Source: Methanomassiliicoccus sp. (GTDB taxonomy: Archaea > Thermoplasmatota > Thermoplasmata > Methanomassiliicoccales > Methanomassiliicoccaceae). Taken from it: a stretch of 64,000 nt of DNA. The stretch covers positions 1 to 64,000 of the forward strand of contig JAEILR010000028.1 of NCBI GenBank assembly GCA_016109435.1, written 5' to 3'. The stretch's first letter is position 1; each line of letters opens with the position of its first letter. A program made the translations under genes and the position numbers. Positions 8,576 through 17,756 of this stretch are shown here, in pieces. The notes under the pieces are model-generated. The model saw only the letters and a program-made list of their open reading frames with translations. It made no database searches and was not told the DNA's origin.

Positions 8576-9330
8576 TCAGCCCCCATGTATCCGGGGATGC
8601 GGAACCTGCGCTCCACCACCCTCATGATGTTGGAGGTGAAGGTGGTGAGGGTGAAGTAGATCAGCGCCACGAAGATGTAGGTGGTCAGCGGATCGAAGTC
8701 GATGGTAATGATCTTGGTGCTCAGCCAGGTTATCTCCATCGCTCCGATGGCATAGGCCAGCGAGGAATCCTTGATGACGGTGACATATTCATTGGTCATG
8801 GGCGGGATGATGAGCCTGAAACCCTGGGGCAGGATGACATGGCGCATCGACTGGAAGTAGGACATGCCCGAGGACCTGGCCGCCTCCAGCTGCCCGCGGG
8901 GGATGGACTGGATCCCTCCGCGGATGATCTCCGCCTGGTACGCCCCGCTGTTGAGGCCCAGCGCCAGGGTCGCCGCTATGGCGGCATCGTTGATGCTGGG
9001 AACATAGATCGCCAGCGCGAAGTACATGAAGAATATCTGGATGAGCAGGGGGACCCCTCTGAGGATCTCCACATAGACGGTGGCCGCCCCGTTGATCAGG
9101 AAGTTATGGGAAATGCGGCCCAGACCGACGACCACGCCGATAACGAAGCCCATGACGATAGCGACGACGCTGATGATGACCGTCTTTATGATGGCGCTTA
9201 TCCATCGGTCGATGTAGTTGGAGTTCACCGGCTCCTGGAGCGTAATCACGAAAGCGACGATTATCGCCACTACGAGGCCGATCTTGGTCAGTGTCCCTTT
9301 GTGTTTGATTATTGACTTCTTCAGGTCCAT
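8572..9330 (-). CDS. Polar amino acid ABC transporter, permease (HisM/GlnP type)
   Basis: Membrane subunit of the importer. The 252 residues hold a first helix near 17-33 followed by about five membrane segments. The coupling motif is [25 protein letters not shown] (split here as [20 protein letters not shown]), which docks on the ATPase, and LNSGAYQAE is a hallmark of the His/Glu/Gln family. It lies 50 bases after the binding-protein gene and overlaps the ATPase gene by four bases. Confidence 0.94.
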   Translation of the reverse strand: MDLKKSIIKHKGTLTKIGLVVAIIVAFVITLQEPVNSNYIDRWISAIIKTVIISVVAIVMGFVIGVVVGLGRISHNFLINGAATVYVEILRGVPLLIQIFFMYFALAIYVPSINDAAIAATLALGLNSGAYQAEIIRGGIQSIPRGQLEAARSSGMSYFQSMRHVILPQGFRLIIPPMTNEYVTVIKDSSLAYAIGAMEITWLSTKIITIDFDPLTTYIFVALIYFTLTTFTSNIMRVVERRFRIPGYMGAE

Positions 9331-9380
9331 CTCGAGGCCGCCTTCGTGGGAAAAGGAAGAAATGGTTTAGGGAAGGGCGC

Positions 9381-10268
9381 TCAGTTCAGTCCCCACTTAA
9401 TCCTGAGCTTTTCCATCTCGCCGTTCTCGATCATCGTGTTGATGACCCGGTCGATGATCTCCTTGAGATCGGTGGCCTCCTTGTTCAGGGCGACACCGTA
9501 CGGCTCATAGCTGGGTATGACGGCGGAGACCTTCAGGTCGCCGCTGGACTGGCCGGCATACTCCTCGGCGGTCGGCTTGTCGATGATGAACACCTGGGAC
9601 TGTCCGATGGAAACGTCCTGGACGCAGCCGGCGATGGTGGGCAGGCTCTTGACCTTGTTGGCAGGGTAGAGGCCCTTGTCCACGAGCTCCTTCTGGACCC
9701 ATATCTCGGAGGTGGTGCCGGTGTTGACCACGATGCTGCTGGCGCTGGTCAGGGCTTCAACGGAGTTCAGGCTGTTATCGGCGGTCTTCACCAGCATGCC
9801 GAAGCCGGCCTCGGCCATGTAGTAGGGCGTGCTGAACATGACCGACTCGTTCCTCTCATCGGTGATGGTCATTCCCGACAGGCTCATGTCAATCTGCTTG
9901 TTGTTCAAGCTCGCCGGGATGGTGTTGAAGGCCACATCACGAATTTCAAGGGTGATGGGGACCCCTAGCTCGGCGGATACGTTCTCAGTGATGCGGTTGG
10001 CAAGATCAATGTCGAATCCTACGTAGGTGCCATTGGTGGGATCGAAGGACTCGAAGGGGATGAACGTGGCCTCGGTGGCCATGATGATCTTTCCCTGGGA
10101 CTTGATCTTCTCCAGTGCGGTCTGCTCGTTGGGGTTGAGGAACCCTCCCAGCACGACGGTGGCTATGAGGGCCACGACCACGATGGCTGCGACCACCGCG
10201 ATCATTATTTTCTTCCCGCCCTTCTTTTTCAGAGGCGAGGGGGAAGTTGAATCCGTTGAATCCGACAT
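9381..10268 (-). CDS. Polar amino acid ABC transporter, substrate-binding protein
   Basis: Membrane-tethered receptor of the importer. The 295-residue protein has a short Lys-rich N-terminus and one hydrophobic segment at about residues 21-42, then a type II solute-binding fold. FEPFDPTNGTYVGFDIDLANRI-like (FESFDPTNGTYVGFDIDLA) and DMSLSGMTITDERNESVMFS are the amino acid binding signatures. The ATG at 10266-10268 is preferred because a TATA-like TATGTTTATTTAG lies about 30 bases upstream and the frame before it is not protein-like. The substrate may be Gln, Glu, Arg or similar and is not decidable here. First gene of the operon. Confidence 0.93.
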   Translation of the reverse strand: MSDSTDSTSPSPLKKKGGKKIMIAVVAAIVVVALIATVVLGGFLNPNEQTALEKIKSQGKIIMATEATFIPFESFDPTNGTYVGFDIDLANRITENVSAELGVPITLEIRDVAFNTIPASLNNKQIDMSLSGMTITDERNESVMFSTPYYMAEAGFGMLVKTADNSLNSVEALTSASSIVVNTGTTSEIWVQKELVDKGLYPANKVKSLPTIAGCVQDVSIGQSQVFIIDKPTAEEYAGQSSGDLKVSAVIPSYEPYGVALNKEATDLKEIIDRVINTMIENGEMEKLRIKWGLN

Positions 10269-10568
10269 GTTTTTCGCGATGCGTTTACCACTAAATAAAC
10301 ATATATCGGCGTCTGGGTCGGATATCGGACAAACTCGGTGTAATATGTATTTCGTAAAATATTGTAGTATTTCGCTTTGTTGATTTTTCCATTCGGCATA
10401 TAATAAGATGCTGGACGTTCCTGCGATATCCGCCAATTCGTGGACCCTTTGCAGCTAATGACCGACACGGCCGATACCTGTTGGGCAGAGATCGATCGCT
10501 GTCCATATGTGTGATGTTGTGTCGTTCATTCAGGTCGGTTTAAATCCTCGCTCCATAATGAGGGAGAT
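10269..10568. promoter_or_regulatory. Divergent promoter region between amino acid importer and heptose genes
   Basis: The 300-base gap is clearly AT-richer than its flanks. On the minus strand the TATA-like TATGTTTATTTAG (about 10294-10307) serves the binding-protein gene. On the plus strand GGTTTAAATCC (10535-10545) lies about 30 bases before hddA. No gene was recognised between them. Confidence 0.55.
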
Positions 10569-11612
10569 ATGATGGGTGACAAGAGGCAGTTGATACGGAG
10601 CAAGGCACCGTTGCGCATCAGCTTCGCTGGCGGAGGCACCGATGTGCCGCCCTACAGCGACGAGCGGGGGGGCGCGGTGCTTAACGCGACCATCGACCGC
10701 TACGCCTACTGCACCATCTCTCCCCGTTGTGACAATGAGATCACCATCCGCTCCCTGGACTATGGACTGGTGGAGAAGTGGCATGCCTGCGGGGACATGT
10801 TCCGGTACGACGGCAACCTGGACCTGATAAAGGCGGTGCTGAACCACTTCGAGGTGGACCGCGGGTTCGACATGTTCCTGCACTGCGAGGCCCCCCCGGG
10901 CTCCGGTCTCGGGTCCTCGTCCACGGTCATCGTTTCCATCATCGGGGCGATGGCCGAATGGCTCAATCAGCCGATGTCCCAGTACGACATCGCCGACCTC
11001 GCCTACATACTGGAGAGGAAGGAGCTGGGGCTGGCCGGCGGGAAGCAGGACCAGTACGCGGCGGTGTTCGGCGGCTTCAACTTCATGGAGTTCAGGGGCC
11101 AGGATACCATCGTCACCCCGCTCCGGATCAAGTCCGACATCCTCAACGAGCTGCACTACCAGCTACTTCTTGGCAACACCGGCAAGACCCGGGACTCCTC
11201 GAGCATCATCCAGAGCCAGACCTCCGGGTATGTGCAGGGGAACGAGCAGGTGGTGGAGGCCCTGGAACGCACGAAGCAGCTGGCCAGGGAGATGAAGGAC
11301 GCCCTGCTGAGGGGAGAGATCCGCCGGATCGGAGGACTGCTGAACGAGTCTTGGGAGAGTAAGAAGAAGTTCACATCCCAGATCTCCAATGACCGCATCG
11401 ACCTCATCTACGAAACGGCCCTGGCCAACGGGGCGGTGGGAGGGAAGATCTCCGGGGCCGGGGGCGGAGGGTTCATGTTCTTCCTGTGCGAGTACGACCG
11501 CAAGCACAACGTCGCCAACGAGCTTGCCAAGCTCGGGGTGGACGTCGTCAACTACAACTTCGACAAGTACGGTCTGCAGACCTGGAGGTATCAAGATGGC
11601 CCTGCTCATTGA
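10569..11612 (+). CDS. hddA: D-glycero-alpha-D-manno-heptose 7-phosphate kinase (GHMP family)
   Basis: Predicted to phosphorylate heptose 7-phosphate at C1, giving the 1,7-bisphosphate. The 347 residues start RSKAPLRISFAGGGTDVPPY, as in HddA. The GHMP ATP loop is PPGSGLGSSSTV near residue 115, and the C-terminal GHMP motif is KISGAGGGGFMFF. GLAGGKQDQYAAVFGG is typical of HddA and fucokinase-like kinases. The neighbouring GmhA-GmhB fusion, overlapping by 17 bases, supports the heptose assignment. Fucose or another sugar kinase is the alternative. ATG codons at 10569 and 10572 follow GAGGGAGAT. Confidence 0.87.
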   Translation: MMGDKRQLIRSKAPLRISFAGGGTDVPPYSDERGGAVLNATIDRYAYCTISPRCDNEITIRSLDYGLVEKWHACGDMFRYDGNLDLIKAVLNHFEVDRGFDMFLHCEAPPGSGLGSSSTVIVSIIGAMAEWLNQPMSQYDIADLAYILERKELGLAGGKQDQYAAVFGGFNFMEFRGQDTIVTPLRIKSDILNELHYQLLLGNTGKTRDSSSIIQSQTSGYVQGNEQVVEALERTKQLAREMKDALLRGEIRRIGGLLNESWESKKKFTSQISNDRIDLIYETALANGAVGGKISGAGGGGFMFFLCEYDRKHNVANELAKLGVDVVNYNFDKYGLQTWRYQDGPAH

Positions 11613-12630
11613 GAACGAGCTCCGAGAGTCATCGTCGGTGACCGCGTCGCTGGTCCCGGCGCAGATAGAGGCCATCGCCGATGCCATCATCGCCTCGCTG
11701 CGCAGCGGAGGCAAGGTCGTGTTGTTCGGGAACGGCGGCAGCGCGGCGGACGCTATGCACCTGGCCGCCGAACTTTCCGGCCGTTACCAAATGGAACGCC
11801 CGGCCATGGACGGGATCGCCCTGACCTCGTTGTCGTCCATCACCGGCATTGGCAACGATTACGGTTACGAGCGGGTGTTCGTTCGACAGCTGGAGGCTTG
11901 CGGGCGGAGGGGCGATATCGCGATAGGCCTGAGCACCAGCGGGACGTCCAGGAACGTGGTCCTTGCCCTGGAGAGGGCGAAGGAACTGGGAATGGTGACG
12001 GCCTCCTTCACCGGCTCGGCGGGCACCATCAAGGACATGGTGGACCACCCCCTGGTGGTCCCGTCGACGAGCACCCCGAGGGTCCAGGAGGCGTACATGT
12101 GCGCCGGGCACATCATCTGCGGGCTAGTGGAGAAGGGCATGTTCGGCCGCCGGGCGGTGTTCATCGACCGTGATGACACCATCGCTCATGACGGCCCCTA
12201 CTGCGCCAGGCCGGAGGACCTGAAGCTGTTCCCCGGCGTCGGCGGTTCCATCCGAAGGCTCAATGAGGCCGGGTATCTGACGGTCCTGGTGACCAACCAG
12301 TCAGGCGTGGGCAGGGGATACTTCGACGAGGAGACCCTCAACCTCATCCACGACAAGTTGCGGGCGGACCTGGAGGCCGACGGGGCCAGGCTGGACGCCA
12401 TTTACTACTGTCCACACCATCCCGATGCCGGATGCGGCTGCCGCAAGCCGGCAACCGGCATGCTGGAGCGTGCGGTCAGGGACCTGGGCATCGATCTCCA
12501 CTCCTCGTACGTCATCGGTGACAGCGAGAACGATGTGGCCATGGGGGAGAGGGCCGGCTGCAGGTGCATCCAGGTGACCGCGGCCACGGATTTCAACCGT
12601 GCGGTCAGCTTGATCCTCGACGAGCGGTAG
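11596..12630 (+). CDS. gmhA-gmhB: Fused sedoheptulose 7-phosphate isomerase (GmhA) and heptose bisphosphate phosphatase (GmhB)
   Basis: A 344-residue two-domain enzyme. Residues about 1-180 are a SIS isomerase with the GmhA motif FGNGGSAADAMHLAAELSGRY. Residues about 184-344 are a HAD phosphatase of the HisB-N/GmhB type, with nucleophile motif FIDRDDTI (Asp191, Asp193) and a probable zinc site Cys272, His274, Cys280, Cys282 in CPHHPDAGCGCRKP. It would make D-glycero-D-manno-heptose 7-phosphate and later remove the 7-phosphate after HddA acts. The ATG at 11596 follows GGAGGT by eight bases and lies inside the end of hddA, so the two are coupled. Confidence 0.9.
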   Translation: MALLIENELRESSSVTASLVPAQIEAIADAIIASLRSGGKVVLFGNGGSAADAMHLAAELSGRYQMERPAMDGIALTSLSSITGIGNDYGYERVFVRQLEACGRRGDIAIGLSTSGTSRNVVLALERAKELGMVTASFTGSAGTIKDMVDHPLVVPSTSTPRVQEAYMCAGHIICGLVEKGMFGRRAVFIDRDDTIAHDGPYCARPEDLKLFPGVGGSIRRLNEAGYLTVLVTNQSGVGRGYFDEETLNLIHDKLRADLEADGARLDAIYYCPHHPDAGCGCRKPATGMLERAVRDLGIDLHSSYVIGDSENDVAMGERAGCRCIQVTAATDFNRAVSLILDER

Positions 12631-12656
12631 ACGAACCAAGCACGGGAGAAGGAGCC

Positions 12657-13559
12657 TCAACCGGCGAGGTCCTTGGTGGAATCGACGGGGCTCCACAACC
12701 TCTTGTCCCCCTTGTCCAGGGCCACGTACATGCGGGCATAGGCCCGGCAGTATGCCTCCATGACCATGGCCGTCAGCATGAGGAACGGCGAGGCCCGGTC
12801 CTCCCTGACGAAATCGATGAACGAGGAGAACAGCAGGCGGGGGTCCTGGGTGGGTATGTCGACATCGAACTTCCTTTTCATGTACCCTTCCCCGATGTTC
12901 ACCCTGGTCCGCTGCTTGATGAAATCCCTGATCGTCGCCGGCCCCTTGTTGTGCACAACGGCATCTGGTGCGTACGCCGGGCGATACCCCCGCTTCTCCA
13001 CCTCCATCCTGATGATGTCCTCGTCCGACTGCAGTTCGGTAGGAAGCTGGATGCGAAAGTTGCGGAAGGCGATCAGCTCCCCGATCTTGGGATGGTGGAG
13101 CGAGAGGCGGTGATGCATGCCCCACAGCATGTGCACGGCGAACCCGGGCACGTTGTCCCTGGGGTTGACCGGCACGGGATGTCCGCCCACGATGCCTATC
13201 TGGGGGTCGTTGAACGGTTCCAGCAGATGCTGCAGAGCGCCTTCCATGAGGACGTTGTCGGCGTTTACCAGCACCAGGATGTCGCCGCTGGCCTGGGACA
13301 TGAACAGGTTGACCGCGGAGTTCTTACCCTCCCTGACAGGCTGGGGGAGCAGGCGTATCCGGGGATCGGCGCGGGAGGCCTCTTCTACCATCGCATCGGT
13401 CCGGTCGGTGCTGCCGCTGGAGACGACAATGACCTCTTCCAGGTCGAACCCCTGCAGCGACTGTGCGGTTATGGACTCTATCGACAGCTTGATGTTCCTC
13501 TCCTCATTGTAAGCACAAACGCCGATCGATACGGTGAGCATCCTATCCGTCAGCTCCAT
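12657..13559 (-). CDS. Family 2 glycosyltransferase
   Basis: GT-A fold transferase of 300 residues. SIGVCAYNEERNIKLSIES is the nucleotide-sugar binding start, SSGSTDRTDAM the first acidic loop, and LVNADNVLMEGAL the DxD-like metal motif. The C-terminal part may hold a weak amphipathic helix but no clear membrane anchor. Donor and acceptor are unknown. The gene is convergent with gmhA-gmhB (26 bases apart) and lies 11 bases after the large membrane-protein gene on the same strand, which suggests co-transcription with it. ATG at 13559; a second in-frame ATG lies six codons later. Confidence 0.85.
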   Translation of the reverse strand: MELTDRMLTVSIGVCAYNEERNIKLSIESITAQSLQGFDLEEVIVVSSGSTDRTDAMVEEASRADPRIRLLPQPVREGKNSAVNLFMSQASGDILVLVNADNVLMEGALQHLLEPFNDPQIGIVGGHPVPVNPRDNVPGFAVHMLWGMHHRLSLHHPKIGELIAFRNFRIQLPTELQSDEDIIRMEVEKRGYRPAYAPDAVVHNKGPATIRDFIKQRTRVNIGEGYMKRKFDVDIPTQDPRLLFSSFIDFVREDRASPFLMLTAMVMEAYCRAYARMYVALDKGDKRLWSPVDSTKDLAG

Positions 13560-13570
13560 GGGCCTAGATA

Positions 13571-16500
13571 TTATTGACGGGTCGACTTCCCCCTCTTATA
13601 ACGGCCGTTCCACCAGATGAATGCCAGCAAGGCGACGGTCGCCACCACCGTCGTACCCATAAGGATAAGCTGGTTCCACTGGTATCGCTCCTGCCACATA
13701 AATGTGATAGTGAGGGTGTAATTGCCGCCCTCGGTGATGTAGAACCCGTTGATCTGAGAGCTGGACTGATAGTGCAGCACCTTGCCATCACCGCCCTCGA
13801 CCGACCATTGGGGGCTGAAATTCTCGGACAACTTAACGAAAGTCGGCCCAGTGGTGTTCAACGACACGACGTACTGCCACGGCTCCTTCCTTTCGTAGTA
13901 TACCTCGACCTCCGACGAGGCTGCCGATGACCCTTCTCCGGAGCTCTCGATAACCATCGAGTATACACTGGACGTATGTACCTCGATCTCCCGCTCCCCC
14001 TGGGCCATCGAGGCCTGGAACGTGAACACGCCGTTCCCGAGGTCGGCCCCATTGATGAGATTGCCGTCGACGACGAGATAGGGGGCTGATGACATGATGT
14101 TCTCCTCCCCCGACATCGTCCTCAGCGTAATGGTCCAGTTGCCGCTTCTCGGTATGGTCGTGTTCACCAGGAGGGGAGATGACCCGAGCTCCGTTCCGTC
14201 GAGGATGCCCTCGCCCTCGCTTCCATCATATATCTGCCAGGACCCTGATGAGGGCGCGAGGTCCGCTGGCCCGAACACGATGGAGATCGATTTGGAGGAG
14301 GCGGAGATGATGTCGGTCATTTCCGTAGCCTTCCGCTCAACGCTCCCCTGCTCCACCAGCAAGAGGTCGTCCGCGCTGCACCATCCCGATCCATCACTGG
14401 CGAGCTGCACCTCTACCGAGGATGCGTTGAGATCGTAGGTTCCAACCTTGGTCCAGGCCTCCCTCGTCATCAGAGATCCGGTGTCTATGTGGACCGGCCC
14501 GCTGCCGCCAACCGTCACCGTGAGGTTTCCCGAGCCTGGACCGACCCTCGACCTCAGGTAGATGTCATATCTACCGTTCTCCTCCACCAACACCGGCACC
14601 TTGAGAACGTTTTCACCCAGGGTGTACGCGCTGGGGTACAGCACTGAGCCGTCCTTGATGAACTTGTCCGAGGATATCCAGTTCATATCGCTGTCATCAG
14701 AGGTCTGATCCGCCAAGTCGGCCAATTTTATCAGGTGCCCACCGTCCCAGGCACCGTTCTCCGCCATCAGCTCCATGAGGTCCCCTCCCTGGATGATGAC
14801 GAGATCTGACGCATTCCAGAGCATCTGCCTGGTGACCTGGTCATCAACCTGGCCCCACAGAACGAGTTCCTCGCTCCTCAGGTCCACCACGCCACTGGCA
14901 AGGGAGGTGAGGATGGCCGCCCTGCCGCCCGTGGTGAGCACTAAGCTGTCGACCGCATGGACCCTATCCTCATAATAGCTGTTCACCAGTATGGTCGAGC
15001 TGTGAGGGAGGGTGCTGAACAGCTCCAGGCCTTCCATGTTCTGGTAGTCCTCTGATTCTTCTGGTAAAGCGTGGACCTGACTTACCACATACTTCACGCT
15101 TGCCACATCTCCCAGGAGGGCCGGAAGTAGGCGATATCCGTAGGTATGCTCTGACACCGCGGTGCCCCAGACCGACCAGAACTCCTCGGCGTGATCACCA
15201 TAGGCAACCTCCTTACCGGTTATCATCTGACTGTATGCCCCGGGATCGTTGGTGAGAGTAGAAGGATATCCGTCCAACCTCGGATGCTGTGCATCATAGT
15301 AGACGGTCCCATACGGCAGGGTCAAGATGCGGTAGTCGCCGTCCAGGGTCGATATCAGCTCGAACGGCTCCGAGTACGACGGGGGGAGGGTGAAGGAGCT
15401 TGGACCTTGCACGAACAATGTTGACGAGGCCGTTAGCATGACCGCGACCGCCACGATCACGACCAGCTTGTTCGCCCGTCGGACAGTGATTTTGGGCAGA
15501 TGAGGACGGCAGAGCGAGAGGGTGGGCCGATCTCTGAGGTCAGCGACCAGCATCGCTATCAGCAATGCATAGGAGAGGCCGAGGAACATCCCGAACCGGG
15601 AGAACACCCTAATGCTATCCAAAAGGGGTATGTTGCGGAACATCCACACGAACAGGCCGGATAGCAGCTGGTTCGGCCCCATGGCGAAGAACAGCATGAC
15701 CAGGGCGGTCCCTGCCAGAACGACCTTCAGACCGCGGTTGTACCTGAAGTACAAGGAAAGGAACGCCAGGGCCGGGATGAGGAGGGCCACGAAGGCCACC
15801 ACCTCGCCCAGCCCCTCGATCGGGAACCAGCCTTGGATGGCGGCGCCGCGCAGGTGCGAGTTCTCAGTGGACTGGGCAGCCAACGCATCGAAGAGCCCCT
15901 GATTGCTCCAGAACTGGGCCTCACTGAGGCGGTAGGATGCATTGTCGATGCCCGTTCCTACGGAGAAGCGGGAGAGGGCCGAGGGCAGGACGAGGATGAG
16001 GAGACCGACCGCAGGATAGAGCAAACGGTGCAGCCCCTTCCGATTCAGCCCGAAGTACAGCCCCGTGAAGACGATCATGAAGATGGCCAGTATGAGGACC
16101 ATGTGAGGGGCGGCGCTTGCCCCGAATATGAAGAAGGCTACTGGCAACAGGAGTATGGCCCTGTGATCCTCCTTCGTCATCGCCTCAAAAAAGATCAGGA
16201 AGACCAGGGGGAGGAGGGCGAACCCGATGACGAAGAAGTAGTGACCTTCCATGATCTGAGAGAGGAACACCTGGTTGAAGCAGAAGACGACGGCGGCGCA
16301 CGCCCCCCCAAGATGGCTCTTGGAGATCCTGAGCGCGCACAGGTACATTGACGCCCCTGCGAGCCAGAAGGAGCAGACCATGATGAGCTTGCAGACATCA
16401 TAGGTGGACAGCCCCAGCCAGGAGGTCACCATGAACATGACGCCGGGCAGTGGCAGGGGATCATTCTGGAAGCCCAGTGCCGAGTAGGGCTCCCAGCTCG

Positions 16501-16705
16501 AGAACAGTCCGCCGGTCATGAGGCCCATTTTCGAGGTCATCACCAGTCCTTCGGAATCCGTGCCTGTAGGCAGAGGGCCGTTCAGATATCCATAGAACAG
16601 GACGGCCGTCAGGGCGGAGAGCATCAAGAGGAAGGAAAGATGCCAACGCCAATTGCTCTTCCGCAGGTGATCTACGAGAAAGGCGATGGCGGGCGGACGT
16701 CCCAT
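13571..16705 (-). CDS. Very large membrane protein with N-terminal GT-C/YfhO-like helices and C-terminal ectodomain
   Basis: The 1044-residue protein has about 12 hydrophobic helices in residues 20-460, a long extracytoplasmic region to about 1000, and a last membrane helix followed by a Lys/Arg-rich tail. The first outer loop holds an acidic motif (GTDSEG), where GT-C enzymes keep a catalytic Asp. The ectodomain contains lectin-like beta-sandwich repeats (RYDIYLRSRVGPGSGNLTV). Architecture is like mycobacterial AftD or YfhO proteins, so a lipid-linked sugar transferase is plausible but unproven. The ATG at 16703-16705 is chosen because an AT-rich TATA-like stretch lies 25 bases upstream. Two similar proteins lie at 17749-21048 and 21074-24658. 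Confidence 0.75.
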   Translation of the reverse strand: MGRPPAIAFLVDHLRKSNWRWHLSFLLMLSALTAVLFYGYLNGPLPTGTDSEGLVMTSKMGLMTGGLFSSWEPYSALGFQNDPLPLPGVMFMVTSWLGLSTYDVCKLIMVCSFWLAGASMYLCALRISKSHLGGACAAVVFCFNQVFLSQIMEGHYFFVIGFALLPLVFLIFFEAMTKEDHRAILLLPVAFFIFGASAAPHMVLILAIFMIVFTGLYFGLNRKGLHRLLYPAVGLLILVLPSALSRFSVGTGIDNASYRLSEAQFWSNQGLFDALAAQSTENSHLRGAAIQGWFPIEGLGEVVAFVALLIPALAFLSLYFRYNRGLKVVLAGTALVMLFFAMGPNQLLSGLFVWMFRNIPLLDSIRVFSRFGMFLGLSYALLIAMLVADLRDRPTLSLCRPHLPKITVRRANKLVVIVAVAVMLTASSTLFVQGPSSFTLPPSYSEPFELISTLDGDYRILTLPYGTVYYDAQHPRLDGYPSTLTNDPGAYSQMITGKEVAYGDHAEEFWSVWGTAVSEHTYGYRLLPALLGDVASVKYVVSQVHALPEESEDYQNMEGLELFSTLPHSSTILVNSYYEDRVHAVDSLVLTTGGRAAILTSLASGVVDLRSEELVLWGQVDDQVTRQMLWNASDLVIIQGGDLMELMAENGAWDGGHLIKLADLADQTSDDSDMNWISSDKFIKDGSVLYPSAYTLGENVLKVPVLVEENGRYDIYLRSRVGPGSGNLTVTVGGSGPVHIDTGSLMTREAWTKVGTYDLNASSVEVQLASDGSGWCSADDLLLVEQGSVERKATEMTDIISASSKSISIVFGPADLAPSSGSWQIYDGSEGEGILDGTELGSSPLLVNTTIPRSGNWTITLRTMSGEENIMSSAPYLVVDGNLINGADLGNGVFTFQASMAQGEREIEVHTSSVYSMVIESSGEGSSAASSEVEVYYERKEPWQYVVSLNTTGPTFVKLSENFSPQWSVEGGDGKVLHYQSSSQINGFYITEGGNYTLTITFMWQERYQWNQLILMGTTVVATVALLAFIWWNGRYKRGKSTRQ

Positions 16706-16721
16706 GATGTTAGGAGAAGAT

Positions 16722-16745
16722 TTGAATATAATAATATTTTGTAAT
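16722..16745 (-). promoter_or_regulatory. AT-rich promoter of the first giant membrane protein gene
   Basis: The minus strand reads AAATATTATTATATTC in a GC-rich background. A start about 25 bases further on would fall almost on the ATG at 16705, giving a nearly leaderless mRNA. Confidence 0.5.
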
Positions 16746-16937
16746 GCTGGCAGATTCGCGACATCTTGGACATGGCCCTCTGGAGGGGGGCTGGTAGCGA
16801 GGGCGTACAGACCTTGATTTATGACGGCCATCGCTCACTATATCTGATGCCAGCAACGATCTGGAAGTTGCTGGTGGTTGGCCTCTCTGAGGAAAGTCTA
16901 TTAACATAGTAGGCTTTCGCTACGAAGAGCGAGAGAC

Positions 16938-17756
16938 ATGAGGGTCTGCGTCACCATTCCCACACTGAACTCAGCGAAGACGCTGCGGTCGACACTTGAG
17001 TCAGTTCGAGAACAGACCTTCAAGGATGTCGGTATCACCATTGTCGATAGCTACTCCACTGACGGGACCCCGGAGATAGCAAGGGAGTTCACAGATAATG
17101 TGATCAATTATAGGGGAAAGGTGCTGGGCGCCAGGATGGAGGGGTTCAAGCACGATCAGGGGGACTACCATCTAATATTGGATTCTGACCAGGTGCTGGA
17201 GAGGACCACTTTGGAGCGCTGCCTCCAGGTGAGTGATCGTTACGACATGCTGTGCTTGGAGGAGAGGTCCCTGAATCCCGCCACCTGGCTTGAGCGGCTC
17301 TACGACGCTGACAGAACTCTGCTGCACAAGAACATGGGGTCGTACATCGATTCGGTCACTGGTGTCATGTGTCCCCGGTTCTATCGCAGCGACATACTTG
17401 AGAAAGCATTCAGCAACATCCTTCCCGAATGCATGCCGGAGATACATGCCTACGAGGACGCCATCATCTTCTATGAAGCGTTCAAGCATTCGAGCCGGGT
17501 GGGCCTGGTCAAGGGAAGTATATGGCACCGGGAACCGAAGTACCTGAGCGAGCTGTGGCGTAAGAACTACAGGTATGGAAAGGACGTCCGTCAGATGCAC
17601 GAACTGAATTGCTACCAGGAACTGGTGGGGAAGAAGGAGCGATTCCGTAAGTTCGACAGGGACGAACCTGTCCTCTCCTTAAAAGCGAACCTGCTTCTGG
17701 TCTTGAAAGGCGTTCCATACAAGCTTGGCTATACATTCGGTCGAAAGAATGGGTGA
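16938..17756 (+). CDS. Family 2 glycosyltransferase
   Basis: The 272-residue protein starts MRVCVTIPTLNSAKTLRSTL and has VDSYSTDGTPEIA and a DSDQVLE metal motif, as in GT2 enzymes. No membrane helix is visible. Its last codons overlap the start of the next large membrane-protein gene (17749), so the two are translated together, and it may act on the same glycan. A TATA-like TCTATTAACAT lies near 16898-16908, about 35 bases upstream. Sugar specificity is unknown. Confidence 0.86.
   Translation: MRVCVTIPTLNSAKTLRSTLESVREQTFKDVGITIVDSYSTDGTPEIAREFTDNVINYRGKVLGARMEGFKHDQGDYHLILDSDQVLERTTLERCLQVSDRYDMLCLEERSLNPATWLERLYDADRTLLHKNMGSYIDSVTGVMCPRFYRSDILEKAFSNILPECMPEIHAYEDAIIFYEAFKHSSRVGLVKGSIWHREPKYLSELWRKNYRYGKDVRQMHELNCYQELVGKKERFRKFDRDEPVLSLKANLLLVLKGVPYKLGYTFGRKNG

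Noticed and set aside
16710-16907. 65-codon minus-strand frame before the first giant membrane protein
   Set aside because: It lies across the promoter region and has no protein-like character.
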